Shown here piece by piece: positions 46,398-55,634 of a stretch of DNA of 64,000 nucleotides. A program made the translations under genes and the position numbers. The DNA is from Siccirubricoccus deserti (GTDB taxonomy: Bacteria > Pseudomonadota > Alphaproteobacteria > Acetobacterales > Acetobacteraceae). How positions within the stretch are numbered: position 1 is the stretch's first letter; every line of letters starts with the position of its first letter. The notes under the pieces were generated by a model. The model saw nothing but the letters and a program-made list of their open reading frames with translations. It was not told the origin of the DNA and searched no databases. Location of the stretch: assembly GCF_014283215.1 (NCBI RefSeq), contig NZ_JACOMF010000031.1, forward strand, positions 1-64,000, read 5' to 3'.

Positions 46398-47288
46398 ATG
46401 CCACTCGACTGGGACAAGCTGCGCGTCTTCCACGCGGTGGCGGAGGCAGGCTCTTTCACCCATGCGGGGGAGACGCTGAATCTCAGCCAATCCGCCGTCT
46501 CCCGCCAGATCCAGGCGCTGGAGGAGGCGTTGCAGGTGCCGCTGTTCCACCGCCACGCCCGCGGCCTGATCCTGACCGAGCCGGGGGAGACGCTGAACCG
46601 GACCGTGCGGGAGGTCTTCGCCAAGCTGGCGATGACCGAGGCGCTGCTGACCGAAAGCCGCGAACGCCCGGCGGGGCGGCTGAAGGTCACCAGCACCACG
46701 GGTTTCGGCAGCACCTGGCTGGCGCCCCGGCTCTCGCGCTTCCTCACGCTCTACCCCGATGTCAGCGTCACCCTGCTGCTGGACGACAGCGACCTGGACT
46801 TGGCGATGCGGGAGGCGGATGTCGCCATCCGAATGCACCCGCCGCGCCAGCCCGATCTGATCCAGCGCCATCTGGCGAGCTTCGGCTGGCGGGTCTGCGG
46901 TGCCGCCGGCTATCTGAAGACCGCCGGCATCCCGCAGCGAGCGGAGGATCTGGACGCCCATCGGCTGATCGTCTGGGGCGACCACCGGCCGCCGATCGAC
47001 GAAGTGAATTGGCTGAGCGAGGCCGGCCGCCGCGCCGGCGCGCCGCGCCGGGCAGCGGTGGAGGTGAACAGCCTGACGGGCATGCTGCGAGCGGTGCAGA
47101 GCGGCCTCGGCCTCGCCGCCCTGCCCGACTACATGGGCCGGGAGCTGGAAGGGCTGCTGCAGGTGCTTCCGGAGCTCAAGGCGCCGCGGCTCGACGCCTA
47201 TTTCGTCTATCCCGAGGAAATGCGGCATTCCAAGCGGGTGTCGGTGTTCCGGGACTTCCTGGTCGCGGAACTGTCCGGCACCGTGTGA
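46398..47288 (+). CDS. LysR-family transcriptional regulator
   Basis: A 296-residue regulator with the N-terminal winged helix (LRVFHAVAEAGSFTHAGETL, LSQSAVSRQIQALE) and a periplasmic-binding-like effector domain (LKVTSTTGFGSTWLAPRL onwards). This type, beginning with LDWDKLRVFH and ending in EEMRHSKRVSVFRDFLVAEL, is often found after trxB in alphaproteobacteria. Effector and targets are unknown. Same strand as trxB, 17 bases later. A terminator lies about 160 bases downstream. Confidence 0.88.
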   Translation: MPLDWDKLRVFHAVAEAGSFTHAGETLNLSQSAVSRQIQALEEALQVPLFHRHARGLILTEPGETLNRTVREVFAKLAMTEALLTESRERPAGRLKVTSTTGFGSTWLAPRLSRFLTLYPDVSVTLLLDDSDLDLAMREADVAIRMHPPRQPDLIQRHLASFGWRVCGAAGYLKTAGIPQRAEDLDAHRLIVWGDHRPPIDEVNWLSEAGRRAGAPRRAAVEVNSLTGMLRAVQSGLGLAALPDYMGRELEGLLQVLPELKAPRLDAYFVYPEEMRHSKRVSVFRDFLVAELSGTV

Positions 47289-47340
47289 TATGCGTATGGC
47301 GCATGGGTGGTGGCAGCTTTCACCAAACCGGCATGGCAAT

Positions 47341-47480
47341 GTTAGGGGTAGGCTATAGCCATTCCGACGCACTTCGTCGGAAGAGGGTTTCGGGGTTTCC
47401 CCGAACTCCTTCGTCTCCCAGACGTGAAGCCTCCCTGTTAACTTCAGCCGCCATCCCATTGGGTTGGCGGCTTTCTTTTT
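47341..47480 (+). ncRNA. Candidate small RNA
   Basis: Three hairpins lie in a row in non-coding DNA: TTCCGACG/CGTCGGAA (47362-47382 region), TTCGGGG/CCCCGAA (near 47390-47405) and the terminator at 47446-47472 with its T tail. Between the second and third is an unpaired stretch with GAAGCCTCCCTG, whose CCTCC could pair with Shine-Dalgarno sequences. No reading frame fits. It could instead be the structured 3' end of the LysR transcript. Confidence 0.35.
47446..47480 (+). terminator. Terminator after the LysR gene / candidate sRNA
   Basis: Stem AGCCGCCA (47446-47453) with TGGCGGCT (47465-47472), then TTCTTTTT: a strong intrinsic terminator. Confidence 0.88.
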
Positions 47481-47525
47481 GGCCGGAAGCTGGCTCCAGG
47501 CCGGCTTTCGCCGGCCCGCCGCGCC

Positions 47526-48620
47526 TCACGCCGCCGCGTAACGCCGCAGCACCTCCGGATCCGGTTCGCAGCCGAGCCCCGGCCCTTCCGGCACGGTGAA
47601 GCTGCCGCGCTGCGGCTGGATCGCCGCGGCGAAGGGGCTGGTCTCCAGGTCATAGTACATGTGCTCCACCAGGCTCTCCCCCGGCAGCGCCGCCACCATG
47701 TGCAGGGTGGCGATGAAGCCCGCGCCGAAATACGGGCAATGCGGCATGACGGCGATGCCGCGCGCCTCGGCCTCCCGCGCCACCCGCATCCAGGCGCCGA
47801 TGCCGCCGATCTTGGTGACGCTCGGCTGGATGTAGTCCACCCCGCCGGCCGCCATCAGGGCGATGCATTCCTCAGGGCTCGCGGCATTCTCGCCGGCGGC
47901 CACGGCGATGCCGGCGCCGGCGCGCACCCGGGCGAGGCCGGCGTGGTCCTCCGGCGGCCAGACCGGCTCCTCCAGCCAGAGCAGCTTCTGCGGCCGGACC
48001 TGCTCGGCCACTGCCAGCGCCTGATCCACCGTCCAGGGGCAATTGGTGTCCATCATCAGCGCCACATCCGGGCCCACCGCGGCGCGGGCGGCGGCGACCT
48101 GCGGCGCGCCGATCTCATGCAGCTTCACCGAGCGATAGCCGCGCGCGGCGGCGCCGGCGGCATGGTGGGCGACGGTCGCGACATCGCCGTAGCGCGGCAG
48201 GCTGGCATAGGCCGGCAGCAGCTTGCGCCGCGCGCCGCCAAGCAGCTCGACGATCGGCTTGCCGGCGCGCTTGCCGGCGATGTCCCACAGCGCGATCTCC
48301 AACCCCGAGAGCGCGTAGAGCATGGCGCCGCTGCGGCCGAACAAGTGCAGGATGCGCTGCAGCTCCAGCGACACCGCGCCGATGTCGCGCTCGTCCCGGC
48401 CGATGGCGAGCGGCGCGACGACATCGCGCAGCGCGGCATGTGCCGGTTGCCAGGCCAGGTGGCTGAAGGTCTCGCCCCAGCCGACCACGCCATCATCGGT
48501 CTCCACCCGGACCACGATCATCCGGGCGACGTCGAGGGTCTTGCCGGCAAAGCTCGGGCGGGAACTGCCGGGCAGCAGGGGCAGGGCCAGCGGCAAGGCG
48601 GTGACGGATTTGATCGTCAT
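47526..48620 (-). CDS. Mandelate racemase/muconate lactonizing enzyme-family protein
   Basis: A 364-residue enolase-superfamily enzyme. Metal ligands are read in LMMDTNCPW (Asp), LLWLEEPVW (Glu) and AAGENAAS (Glu). The acid/base residues are SVKLHEIG (Lys-x-His) and VMPHCPYFG (His), the layout of the mandelate racemase or dehydratase side rather than the KxK muconate type. It abstracts a proton next to a carboxylate; the exact acid is not readable. It follows a Bug binding-protein gene after 13 bases, so uptake and metabolism of one organic acid are probably linked. Confidence 0.85.
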   Translation of the reverse strand: MTIKSVTALPLALPLLPGSSRPSFAGKTLDVARMIVVRVETDDGVVGWGETFSHLAWQPAHAALRDVVAPLAIGRDERDIGAVSLELQRILHLFGRSGAMLYALSGLEIALWDIAGKRAGKPIVELLGGARRKLLPAYASLPRYGDVATVAHHAAGAAARGYRSVKLHEIGAPQVAAARAAVGPDVALMMDTNCPWTVDQALAVAEQVRPQKLLWLEEPVWPPEDHAGLARVRAGAGIAVAAGENAASPEECIALMAAGGVDYIQPSVTKIGGIGAWMRVAREAEARGIAVMPHCPYFGAGFIATLHMVAALPGESLVEHMYYDLETSPFAAAIQPQRGSFTVPEGPGLGCEPDPEVLRRYAAA

Positions 48621-48633
48621 GCGGTGAGTCCTT

Positions 48634-49584
48634 TCACTCGGGGCGGATGGCGGCAGTGCGTACCAGCGCATCCCATTTCGGCAATTGCGCCGCGGTCCAT
48701 GCGGCGAATTCCTCCGGCGTTCCGCCGATGATCTCGAAGCCCAGCTCGGTCAGCCGCTGCGCGAGATCCGGCTGGCGCAGCGCCTGTACCACCGCGGCGT
48801 TCAACCGCCGGATCACCTCGGGAGGGGTGCCAGCGGGCGCGATCAGCCCGTTGATGGTGACAACGTCGACGCCAGCGAAGCCGGCCTCGGCGAAGCTCGG
48901 TACCTCGGGCATGCGGCGGCCGCGCCGCGCGCCGGTGATGGCCAGTGGCCGGGCCCTTCCGGCATCCGCCAGCTGCTTCGCCTGGGCCTGACCGGAGAAG
49001 ATCATGCTGACCTCGCCCGAGGTCACCGCCGCCAGGGTCTCGCCGCCGCCGCGATAGGGGACGTGCAGGATGTCGAGGCCGGCGGCAATGCGGAGCTGCT
49101 CGCCGGCGATGCGCACCGCGGTGCCGGCGCCGGCCGAGCCGAAGGAAAGCTGCCCCGGCCGGGCGCGGGCCAGCGCCACCAGCTCCACCAGGTTGCGCGC
49201 CGGCACCGCCGGGTGCAGCAGCAGCACCTGCGCCGCGCTGGCCACCAGTCCGACGGGCGCGGCGTCACGCTGCGCATCGTAGGGCAGGGTGGCGTACATT
49301 GCCGGATTCACCACGAAGGCAAGGTCGATCATGCCGAGCGTCTGGCCATCCGGCGCGGCGCGCAGCGCCGCCTCGGTGCCGACGATGCTGTTGCCGCCGG
49401 CGCGGTTCTCCACCACCACCGGCTGTTCGAGGCTCTCGCTCAGCCGCGGCGCCAGCAGGCGGGAGAGAATGTCGGTCGCGCCGCCCGGCGAATAGGGCAC
49501 GATCAGCCGGATCGGCCGCGCGCCCTGCGCCCTGACGATGCACGGCAGCAGCCCGAAGGTGGCGACCATCACCCGGCGTTGCAT
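48634..49584 (-). CDS. Tripartite tricarboxylate transporter binding protein (Bug/TctC)
   Basis: A 316-residue periplasmic receptor. Signal peptide MQRRVMVATFGLLPCIVRAQ, then the Bug hallmarks: RPIRLIVPYSPGGATDILSR, VVVENRAGGNSIVG and the HVPYRGGGETLAAVTSGEV loop that shapes the carboxylate pocket. No TctA/TctB permease is adjacent; orphan Bug genes are common in Acetobacteraceae and Burkholderiales. It is upstream of and probably co-transcribed with the enolase-superfamily gene. Ligand unknown. Confidence 0.9.
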   Translation of the reverse strand: MQRRVMVATFGLLPCIVRAQGARPIRLIVPYSPGGATDILSRLLAPRLSESLEQPVVVENRAGGNSIVGTEAALRAAPDGQTLGMIDLAFVVNPAMYATLPYDAQRDAAPVGLVASAAQVLLLHPAVPARNLVELVALARARPGQLSFGSAGAGTAVRIAGEQLRIAAGLDILHVPYRGGGETLAAVTSGEVSMIFSGQAQAKQLADAGRARPLAITGARRGRRMPEVPSFAEAGFAGVDVVTINGLIAPAGTPPEVIRRLNAAVVQALRQPDLAQRLTELGFEIIGGTPEEFAAWTAAQLPKWDALVRTAAIRPE

Positions 49585-49711
49585 GCGTTTCTCCCCCCGG
49601 GTCTGTCGCCCGGGCGCAGCTTAGGCTGCTTCCCGGGGACGTCCATGCCCTGGCCTGCCACCTTGGCGCGTGTCAGCCCGCGCAGCAGCATTCCCGCAAA
49701 GAGTGGAGGAG

Positions 49712-50078
49712 ATGGTCACGCGGCGGCGCGCAGTGCTGGCAGGGCCGGTGCTGTCCTGACCGCGTCAATGGTGCGGGCGGCGGAGTGGCGCGACCGTCCC
49801 ACCCGCCTGGTCCTACCCTTCGACCCTGGCTCCTCTGCCGATGTGTCGGGCGGCTGATGGCCGAGCCGCTGTCGCAGCGCTCCGGCCAACCCATCGTCTG
49901 TGAGAACCGCACCGGCGTCGCCGGCAGCATCGCCACAGAAGCGGGCGTGCGCATGGCGCCAGAGGGCTATGCACTGCTGCTCGCCACCACCGACGCGCAG
50001 GTGGTCAACCGACTTCTCTATGCACGGCTGCCCTGTGACCCGGAGCGCGACTTCACGCCGCATTCCAATCTTCGGTGA
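49712..50078 (+). pseudogene. Broken Bug/TctC binding-protein gene
   Basis: Pieces of a Bug receptor appear in three successive frames: a start MVTRRRAVLAGPVLS at 49712, then VRAAEWRDRPTRLVLPFDPG in a second frame, then a third frame with MAEPLSQRSGQPIVCENRTG and IATEAGVRMAPEGYALL up to DFTPHSN near 50070. Thus there are two frameshifts and the C-terminal two thirds are missing. It lies divergent to the intact Bug gene, 127 bases away, and may be a decayed relative. Confidence 0.75.
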
Positions 50079-50410
50079 ACGTCATGGCGGTCTCTGCCGA
50101 CTCGCTTGCAAGGATGCGCAGGCACTGATCGCGGCAGCACCTCCAACGACATGGCACCCTCACTGTTCGGCCATTTCCGAGAGCGGTTGCCCGGCCCGAA
50201 CGCGAAGCCGGTCGGCTCCTGCCCCGAGGATCGGTGACCTTCACCGTGCAGGAATCGGAGCGCTATGGCGCGCCGGTCCGGCGGCTCGGCATCCGGGTGG
50301 ATTGGGAGCCGCGGGCCGGTTCCCGCCTGTCTCCTTTGCAGCGGGTGACGGAACGCCAAAGGCTGGCGCCAGCGCCCTGGAACCGCCCCTGGCCCCGCGC
50401 GCGCAGCCCG
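50079..50410. other. Gene-less stretch after the Bug pseudogene
   Basis: No intact gene. A short plus-strand segment around 50234-50330 (TFTVQESERYGAPVRRLGIR) has coding-like composition and may be a fragment of a lost gene. Nothing else is recognised. Confidence 0.35.
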
Positions 50411-50632
50411 CTACCACCGGGGTGCGGTCAGGGCCCCGCCGGCCGCGCCGACGCCGCCACCGACCAGCGCACCGGTGCCGACACTGCCGCCGGTCAGGGC
50501 ACTGACACCCGCGCCCGCGCCCGCGCCGAGCAGCCCACCGGATACCGCCCGCCCGCCAGGGCTGGACCCACACGCCACCATTCCAAGCAATGCCGCGCCG
50601 AGCACGGCCGCCGTCGTCAGTCTGCGAAGCAT
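50411..50632 (-). CDS. Small glycine-zipper lipoprotein
   Basis: A 73-residue protein: signal peptide MLRRLTTAAVLGAALLGMVAC with a lipobox GMVAC (Cys21), then a Gly/Ala-rich repeat ([34 protein letters not shown]) of the glycine-zipper (YMGG/Gly-zipper_2) type. Such proteins are outer-membrane or periplasmic lipoproteins of unknown role, often numerous in alphaproteobacteria. The frame is intact and RBS-like GGGAGAG precedes it. It stands between the Bug pseudogene and the PilZ gene. Confidence 0.65.
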   Translation of the reverse strand: MLRRLTTAAVLGAALLGMVACGSSPGGRAVSGGLLGAGAGAGVSALTGGSVGTGALVGGGVGAAGGALTAPRW

Positions 50633-50867
50633 GGCGCTCTCCCTCTCGTGGACAGGAAGCGCAACGCGGCACCGGCCCGGCCCGCCTCTTCACATTGCCG
50701 CTTCCTTTTTGAGAACGTTCGGACTAGCTAATTGATAACGATTTTGTGATGTTCGGATGGCGTCGCGGGAAATCGCGCTGCCCTGAAGGATGATCTATAA
50801 AAACGTGCACAGGACAAAATTTGAATAATATCCTGTGAAATCATCTTGAACCGAGCCAGAGGATGCA

Positions 50868-51119
50868 ATGCAGGATAAACGCCGCACGGCTCGGAGCCGC
50901 ATGATCAAGGAAGCCCGGATCGCATTCGGAGAGGTCTTGCTGACCTGCGCAGCCTTCGACCTTTCCTCCACCGGCGCGCGGATCTGCCTCTTCGACCCGG
51001 TAGAGGTGCCGGAGATGGTGGAGCTTCGCCTTCCGGACGGATTGCTCCAGCCGGCGCGGCGCCGCTGGCAGCAAGGCACCCAGGTGGGGCTCGAGTTCGT
51101 GGGTGCCGCCGCTGGGTGA
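50868..51119 (+). CDS. PilZ-domain protein
   Basis: An 83-residue stand-alone PilZ domain. The two c-di-GMP motifs are visible: the N-terminal RxxxR in KRRTARSRM and D-x-S-x-x-G in FDLSSTGARI. The rest of the barrel (MVELRLPDG, GLEFVG) completes a minimal domain. It probably binds c-di-GMP and passes the signal to motility, adhesion or exopolysaccharide machinery. The preceding 130 bases (50720-50867) are AT-rich and should contain its promoter. Monocistronic. Confidence 0.85.
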   Translation: MQDKRRTARSRMIKEARIAFGEVLLTCAAFDLSSTGARICLFDPVEVPEMVELRLPDGLLQPARRRWQQGTQVGLEFVGAAAG

Positions 51120-51419
51120 GCACTGGCTGGTCAATCGGGCCGGCGCAGGCGGATTGTCCCTTTGGGTGAACACTCCCGAGCCGGATTTACAGCAGCGAAC
51201 GTGGAGGGCTTTGGCACTCTGGTTTCCAGTGGGGCTTCTATGATGTGCGCCAGGGTTCACGGATGCGCCGCGCCGGCCTCAGGGGTGAGTGGAAGTCGTA
51301 GGCGCGATCGGCAGGGTCTGAGCGATTGCCGCCAGCGGCTCGACATGAATGGAAGATTCATGCTGCTGGTATGAGGGCGTGAACACCCCGGAGCGCGGAT
51401 CCGCTGTAGGTTCGTGGGC
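51120..51419. other. Intergenic stretch
   Basis: 300 bases between the PilZ gene and the next small gene. No frame with native codon usage, no RNA and no clear terminator were recognised. Confidence 0.4.
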
Positions 51420-51944
51420 ATGCCTGCCGCCACGCCGATCCACGTCAACCGCGCCCCGGTGCTGACCCTCTGGGCAGCCGTGGTGGCCGAACGGCTGGGC
51501 CATCCTCCCGACACCGCCCTGAGCCTCGCCAGCGCTGTCGCCGGTACCGCCGCGCGGGCGAAGGCGCGGCGCCTCGGCATCGCCGAAGACAGGGAGATGG
51601 CGAAAGACCAAGGCCCGACCATGCCAATGAACACGGCCCGGTTGCTCGGCAAGGAGGTGCGGTTGACGCATGACGCCGACGGGGTGGTCCTGGCGGATGC
51701 CGGAGACGGCACGCCGGCGCCCGCGGCCCCGGTGGCGGCCTATATCGCCAGGGCCTTCGGCAGCCGCCTGGCCGAGACGCGTGAGGCGATGGTGGCGCTG
51801 GCCGCCCGCCATGCGCCGCAGGAGCTGAACCGCATCGGCTTCCGGCTGTACGAGGGCTTCCGCCCCGAGGTGCCCGAGGGCGTGCAGGGCTGGGGTGCGA
51901 AGGGGGTGCTGCGGATCGAGCGGATCCGCGACGCGACCGCCTGA
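51420..51944 (+). CDS. Conserved hypothetical protein
   Basis: A 174-residue soluble protein starting MPAATPIHVNRAPVLTLWAA with VVAERLGHPPDTALSLASAV and AGTAARAKARRLGI following. The second half has LNRIGFRLYEGFRPEVPEGV and ends in a short WGAKGVLRIERIRD. Proteins with this VLTLWAAVVAERLG start are common in alpha- and betaproteobacteria, but none has a known function. ATG at 51420 is preferred over a GTG two codons earlier. It converges on the FAD-oxidoreductase gene, 48 bases between the stops. Confidence 0.65.
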   Translation: MPAATPIHVNRAPVLTLWAAVVAERLGHPPDTALSLASAVAGTAARAKARRLGIAEDREMAKDQGPTMPMNTARLLGKEVRLTHDADGVVLADAGDGTPAPAAPVAAYIARAFGSRLAETREAMVALAARHAPQELNRIGFRLYEGFRPEVPEGVQGWGAKGVLRIERIRDATA

Positions 51945-51992
51945 TCGGGTACGCCAGCCCTTGTGCTCATTGGGGGAGCATGGGTGCCCGCC

Positions 51993-53138
51993 TCACCGGA
52001 CCGGCTCGGCCCCGTCCCCTGCGGCATCGCCGGGCAACCGCAGCGGATCATACGCCGCAAGGTCGAGTTCAGGCGCCTCGCCCAGCACCAGCTGCGCCAG
52101 GAGACGGCCGGCAAGGGGGCCGATGGTCAGCCCGGATGGGCCCAGGCCGTTGCCGATGACCAACCCGTCAAGCCCCGCGATCCGCCCCAGCATCGGCCTG
52201 AGGTCCGGGCCCACGGGCCGGAAGCCGATGCGGGTCTCGACCAGCGTGGCCGGGCCAAGGCCGGGCGCAATGGCCAGGGCCTCATTGAGCACCTCGGCCT
52301 GGCCCGCCGCCGTGACCCGGTAGTCGAAGCCGGAGCCGGTTTCGCGCGTGGCCCCGACCACCACGCGGGAGCCGCCGAAGGCGAGCAGGTAATGGCTGCT
52401 TCGGGGCAGCACGACAGGCCAGGCCCCGGTGTCCACGCCCTCGAGGCGAAGATGCGTGATCTGCCCACGCTGGGGCACGACCGCGAGGGAAACGCCTAGG
52501 GGCTTCAGCATCTCCGGTGCCCAGGCCCCGGCCGCGACGACCACGCAATCCGCCTCGATGACCTCGGAGGCCAGCCGGATCCCGGTCACGCGCCCGTCGC
52601 GGGCCAGCAGTTCGGCCGGGCCGGTGTGGAAGCGCGCACCCCGCCGCTCGGCCGCCCGCCGCAGCGCGGCGGCGAGCAGCCGCCCATCGACGCGGGCCCC
52701 GCCGCTGACATGTACCCCGCCGAGGTCCTGGCGCAGCGGCGGAAAGAGCGCGCGCGCCTCGGCGGGCGAGAGCCGCGCCACCTCCCCGGCTTCCGGCGCT
52801 TCGGCCTGCCGGGCACGCACCGCCCGTTCGATCTGATCGAGTTCGGTGTGATCCGCCGCAACCGAGAGCGCGCCCACCCTGCGGTAGCCGGTCTCGACCT
52901 CACCCGCCTCGGCGAGCTGCTCGATCAGGGTGGGATAGTAGCGGGCGCCGGCTTCGGCGATGCGGCGCCAGCCGGGATCGACGCGGCCCGAGGACCAGGG
53001 CGAGATGATGCCGGCCCCGGCCGCGGTGGCACGCCCGGCATGGGCTTGGTCGGCCACCACCACCCCGGCGCCGGCCAGGGCCAGGTGGAAGGCGGTGCTG
53101 GCGCCGAGCACGCCGGCACCGATGATCGCAACTCGCAC
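51993..53138 (-). CDS. FAD-dependent D-amino acid dehydrogenase/glycine oxidase-like protein
   Basis: A 381-residue DAO-family flavoenzyme. Dinucleotide loop VAIIGAGVLGASTAFHLALAG at the very start, the second FAD strand CVVVAAGAWAPEML and the C-terminal GLDGLVIGNGLGPSGLTIGP (the GxGxxG-like substrate/FAD loop) are clear. It oxidises an amine or D-amino acid to an imino acid; DadA-like and ThiO-like cannot be separated. GTG at 53138 is chosen, with AGGAAGGA upstream. Monocistronic, convergent with the conserved hypothetical gene. Confidence 0.82.
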   Translation of the reverse strand: MRVAIIGAGVLGASTAFHLALAGAGVVVADQAHAGRATAAGAGIISPWSSGRVDPGWRRIAEAGARYYPTLIEQLAEAGEVETGYRRVGALSVAADHTELDQIERAVRARQAEAPEAGEVARLSPAEARALFPPLRQDLGGVHVSGGARVDGRLLAAALRRAAERRGARFHTGPAELLARDGRVTGIRLASEVIEADCVVVAAGAWAPEMLKPLGVSLAVVPQRGQITHLRLEGVDTGAWPVVLPRSSHYLLAFGGSRVVVGATRETGSGFDYRVTAAGQAEVLNEALAIAPGLGPATLVETRIGFRPVGPDLRPMLGRIAGLDGLVIGNGLGPSGLTIGPLAGRLLAQLVLGEAPELDLAAYDPLRLPGDAAGDGAEPVR

Positions 53139-53358
53139 GGTTTGCTGATCCTTCCTGCCTCGAACGCCTAGCGACCGGCGCATAGCCGAGCCTCCGCCCT
53201 GGGCATCAGCGTCCGGCCGCCCTGCACGACCGAGGCTAGAGCAGTTTCCCGCAGGCTGGAAACGGTCTGCGGGGGAGCACGGCCTTCAGCCGACCGGCAT
53301 GGTCAGCCTGAGGGTGCTCCAGGCGGGTCCGCCAACCGTGCCCAGCCTCCACGGTGGA

Positions 53359-55437
53359 TCAGGCCGCCGCGGCCTCCCAGCCGATGGCGCGGCGCAGGAA
53401 GGCGGCGCCGAGGGCGGCGAAGCCGGCCACTTCCGCATTGTCCTTGCCGTAGCCATGGCCGCCGGCGGCAGGCTCGTGGAACAGTGCCGGGTAGCCCATG
53501 GCCTGCAGCTTGGCCGCCATCTTGCGGGCGTGGCCCGGATGCACGCGATCGTCGCGGCGGGTGGTGGCCAGCAGGATGGGTGGGTAGCGCCGCCCCGGCT
53601 CGGCCGTGTGGTAGGCCGAGAGGTGCTGCAGGAAAGCCCAGTCTTCCGGCCTGTCCGGGTCGCCGTATTCGGCGATCCAGCTCGCTCCGGCCAACAGCTT
53701 GCTGTAGCGCCGCATGTCGATCAGCGGGATGGTGCAGAAGAGCGCGCCGAAGCGCTCGTGGTAGCGGGTCAGCATGTTGGCGATCAGCAGCCCGCCATTC
53801 GAGCCGCCCTCCGCCGCGATGCGCCGCGGCTGGGTGACGCCGCGCCGCACCAGATCGGCGGCCACGGCGGCGAAGTCGTCATGCGAGAGGCGCTTGCCCT
53901 CCCGGCGTCCCGCCTCGTGCCAGCGCGTGCCGAACTCGCCGCCGCCGCGGATGTTGGCGACGACGGTGGTGCCGCCGCGCTCCAGCCAGAGCTTGCCGAT
54001 GATGCTCTGGTAGTGGGGCAGGCTGGGCACCCGGAAGCCGCCATAGCCGGTGAGGTGCACCGGGGCCTCGCCGCCGGCCTCCCCCGCCGGGCCGGTCTGC
54101 ACATAGGGGATGCGCTCCCCATCCACCGAGACCGCCTCATGCTGCGTCACGACCAGGCCGCTGGCGTCGAAGGTCGGCGAGGACTGCCGCAGCAGCGCGG
54201 GCGCCGCGAGCGCCGTGCTGGTCAGCAGCAGGCTGGCGGGGGTGATGGGATCCTGCACCTGGGCGAGCAGCGTGCCATCGGACTCCTCCGCCACCGCATC
54301 CAACGGCCAGAGATGCGCGACACCGTGCCGTGGCAGACCTTGCAGCTCCGCCGAAGTCCAGGCTTCCTCGCCCGGGGTGAAGACGGTGAAGACCGGCCGC
54401 AACTCGTCGAGCACCGAGACCACCAGCCGCCCGTTGCACCAGAAGAATCCCTGCAGCGCGCGGCGCTCGCCGGGGGCAAAGAGCAGCCGGAAGCGCCGGT
54501 CGCCCGCCAGGAAAGCATCGAAGCCGATGCCGAGCAGGCTGTCGGGCGCATGGGTGGTGCCGTCCAGCGTCCAGGGGCTGCGTGGCTGCACCGCGAGCCA
54601 GCCCTGCTGCCACACGTATTCCGCATCGCTCGGCAGGTCGATGCGCTGCTTCGGGCCGGTGCGGTCGCCGATATGGACAGCGGCGTCGTAGAAGCCGATC
54701 CGGTCGATGAAGACCAGCCGCCCCGGCGCCTCGCGGTCGACGTCGCCTCCCGCCGCCATATGTCCCGGATCGCAGCCGAACAGCACCGGCGCCGCGGCCG
54801 GGTCGGCGCCACGGGACCAGAGCCGCACGCTGCGGGCATAGCCGGAGCGCGTCGCCATGCCTTCGCCGAAGGCGGAGGAGAGCAGCAGCGTGTCGCGGTC
54901 CACCCAGTCGACGCCACCCTTGGCCTCGGGCAGGGCGAAGCCGTCCGCGACAAACTGCCGGGTGGCGAGATCGAACTCCCGCAGCACCACCGCATCGCCG
55001 CCGCCGCGGGAGAGGCGGAGCACGGCCAGATCATGGGTGCCGGGCAAGGTGGTGGCGCCCTGCCAGACCCAATCCTCGCCCTCCGCCCGCGCCAGGGTGT
55101 CGAGGTCGAGCAGCACGTCCCACTCCGGCGCCGGGCGGCGGTAGGAGTCGAGGGTGGTGCGCCGCCAGACCCCGCGCGGCTGCGCCGCGTCCTGCCAGAA
55201 ATTATACAGGAAGGGCCCGCGACGGGTGACGAAAGGCAGCTTGTCCGGCCGGTCCAGCGCGGCCTTCACCGAGGCCCGATCGGCCTCGAACCGGGCATCG
55301 GCGAGGCGCGCCAGGGTGGCGGCGTTCTGCCCCTTGACCCAGGCGAGGGCGCGTTCGCCCGCCACCTCCTCCAGCCAGAGCCAGGGGTCGTCATCGGGCG
55401 CGGCGAGGGTCGGACGCGGATCGGCGGGGCTGGGCAT
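53359..55437 (-). CDS. Prolyl oligopeptidase-family serine peptidase
   Basis: A 692-residue S9A peptidase: N-terminal seven-bladed propeller (starts after DDDPWLWLEEV), then the alpha/beta-hydrolase domain. The catalytic Ser is in AAEGGSNGGLL, the Asp in LATTRRDDRVHPGHARK and the His in AAGGHGYGKD. NIRGGGEFGTRWHEAGRREG is the conserved loop just ahead of the nucleophile. It cleaves short proline-containing peptides. No signal peptide, so it is cytoplasmic. It diverges from the second Bug gene, about 200 bases between starts. Confidence 0.9.
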   Translation of the reverse strand: MPSPADPRPTLAAPDDDPWLWLEEVAGERALAWVKGQNAATLARLADARFEADRASVKAALDRPDKLPFVTRRGPFLYNFWQDAAQPRGVWRRTTLDSYRRPAPEWDVLLDLDTLARAEGEDWVWQGATTLPGTHDLAVLRLSRGGGDAVVLREFDLATRQFVADGFALPEAKGGVDWVDRDTLLLSSAFGEGMATRSGYARSVRLWSRGADPAAAPVLFGCDPGHMAAGGDVDREAPGRLVFIDRIGFYDAAVHIGDRTGPKQRIDLPSDAEYVWQQGWLAVQPRSPWTLDGTTHAPDSLLGIGFDAFLAGDRRFRLLFAPGERRALQGFFWCNGRLVVSVLDELRPVFTVFTPGEEAWTSAELQGLPRHGVAHLWPLDAVAEESDGTLLAQVQDPITPASLLLTSTALAAPALLRQSSPTFDASGLVVTQHEAVSVDGERIPYVQTGPAGEAGGEAPVHLTGYGGFRVPSLPHYQSIIGKLWLERGGTTVVANIRGGGEFGTRWHEAGRREGKRLSHDDFAAVAADLVRRGVTQPRRIAAEGGSNGGLLIANMLTRYHERFGALFCTIPLIDMRRYSKLLAGASWIAEYGDPDRPEDWAFLQHLSAYHTAEPGRRYPPILLATTRRDDRVHPGHARKMAAKLQAMGYPALFHEPAAGGHGYGKDNAEVAGFAALGAAFLRRAIGWEAAAA

Positions 55438-55634
55438 GTCCCGCCTTTTACAGGCCAGGCCGGCTTCTGGCGACGCGCGTATGGCGATGAGGTCCGCCTC
55501 CGCCGGAAGGCGGCACGTGGCGGCTTTCTCCATACCAGCGGCCGCCCCGGGCCGGCAGCCTACCGCGCCCGCGGACCCTTGCCGGCTGCCGACCCCTGAC
55601 CCAGCATGACCGCCATCGCAAAGGGGAACGTCCA

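Noticed and set aside
53299-55599. A 766-codon plus-strand frame opposite the prolyl oligopeptidase
   Set aside because: The minus strand encodes a complete peptidase with its full catalytic triad; the plus frame shows no domain.
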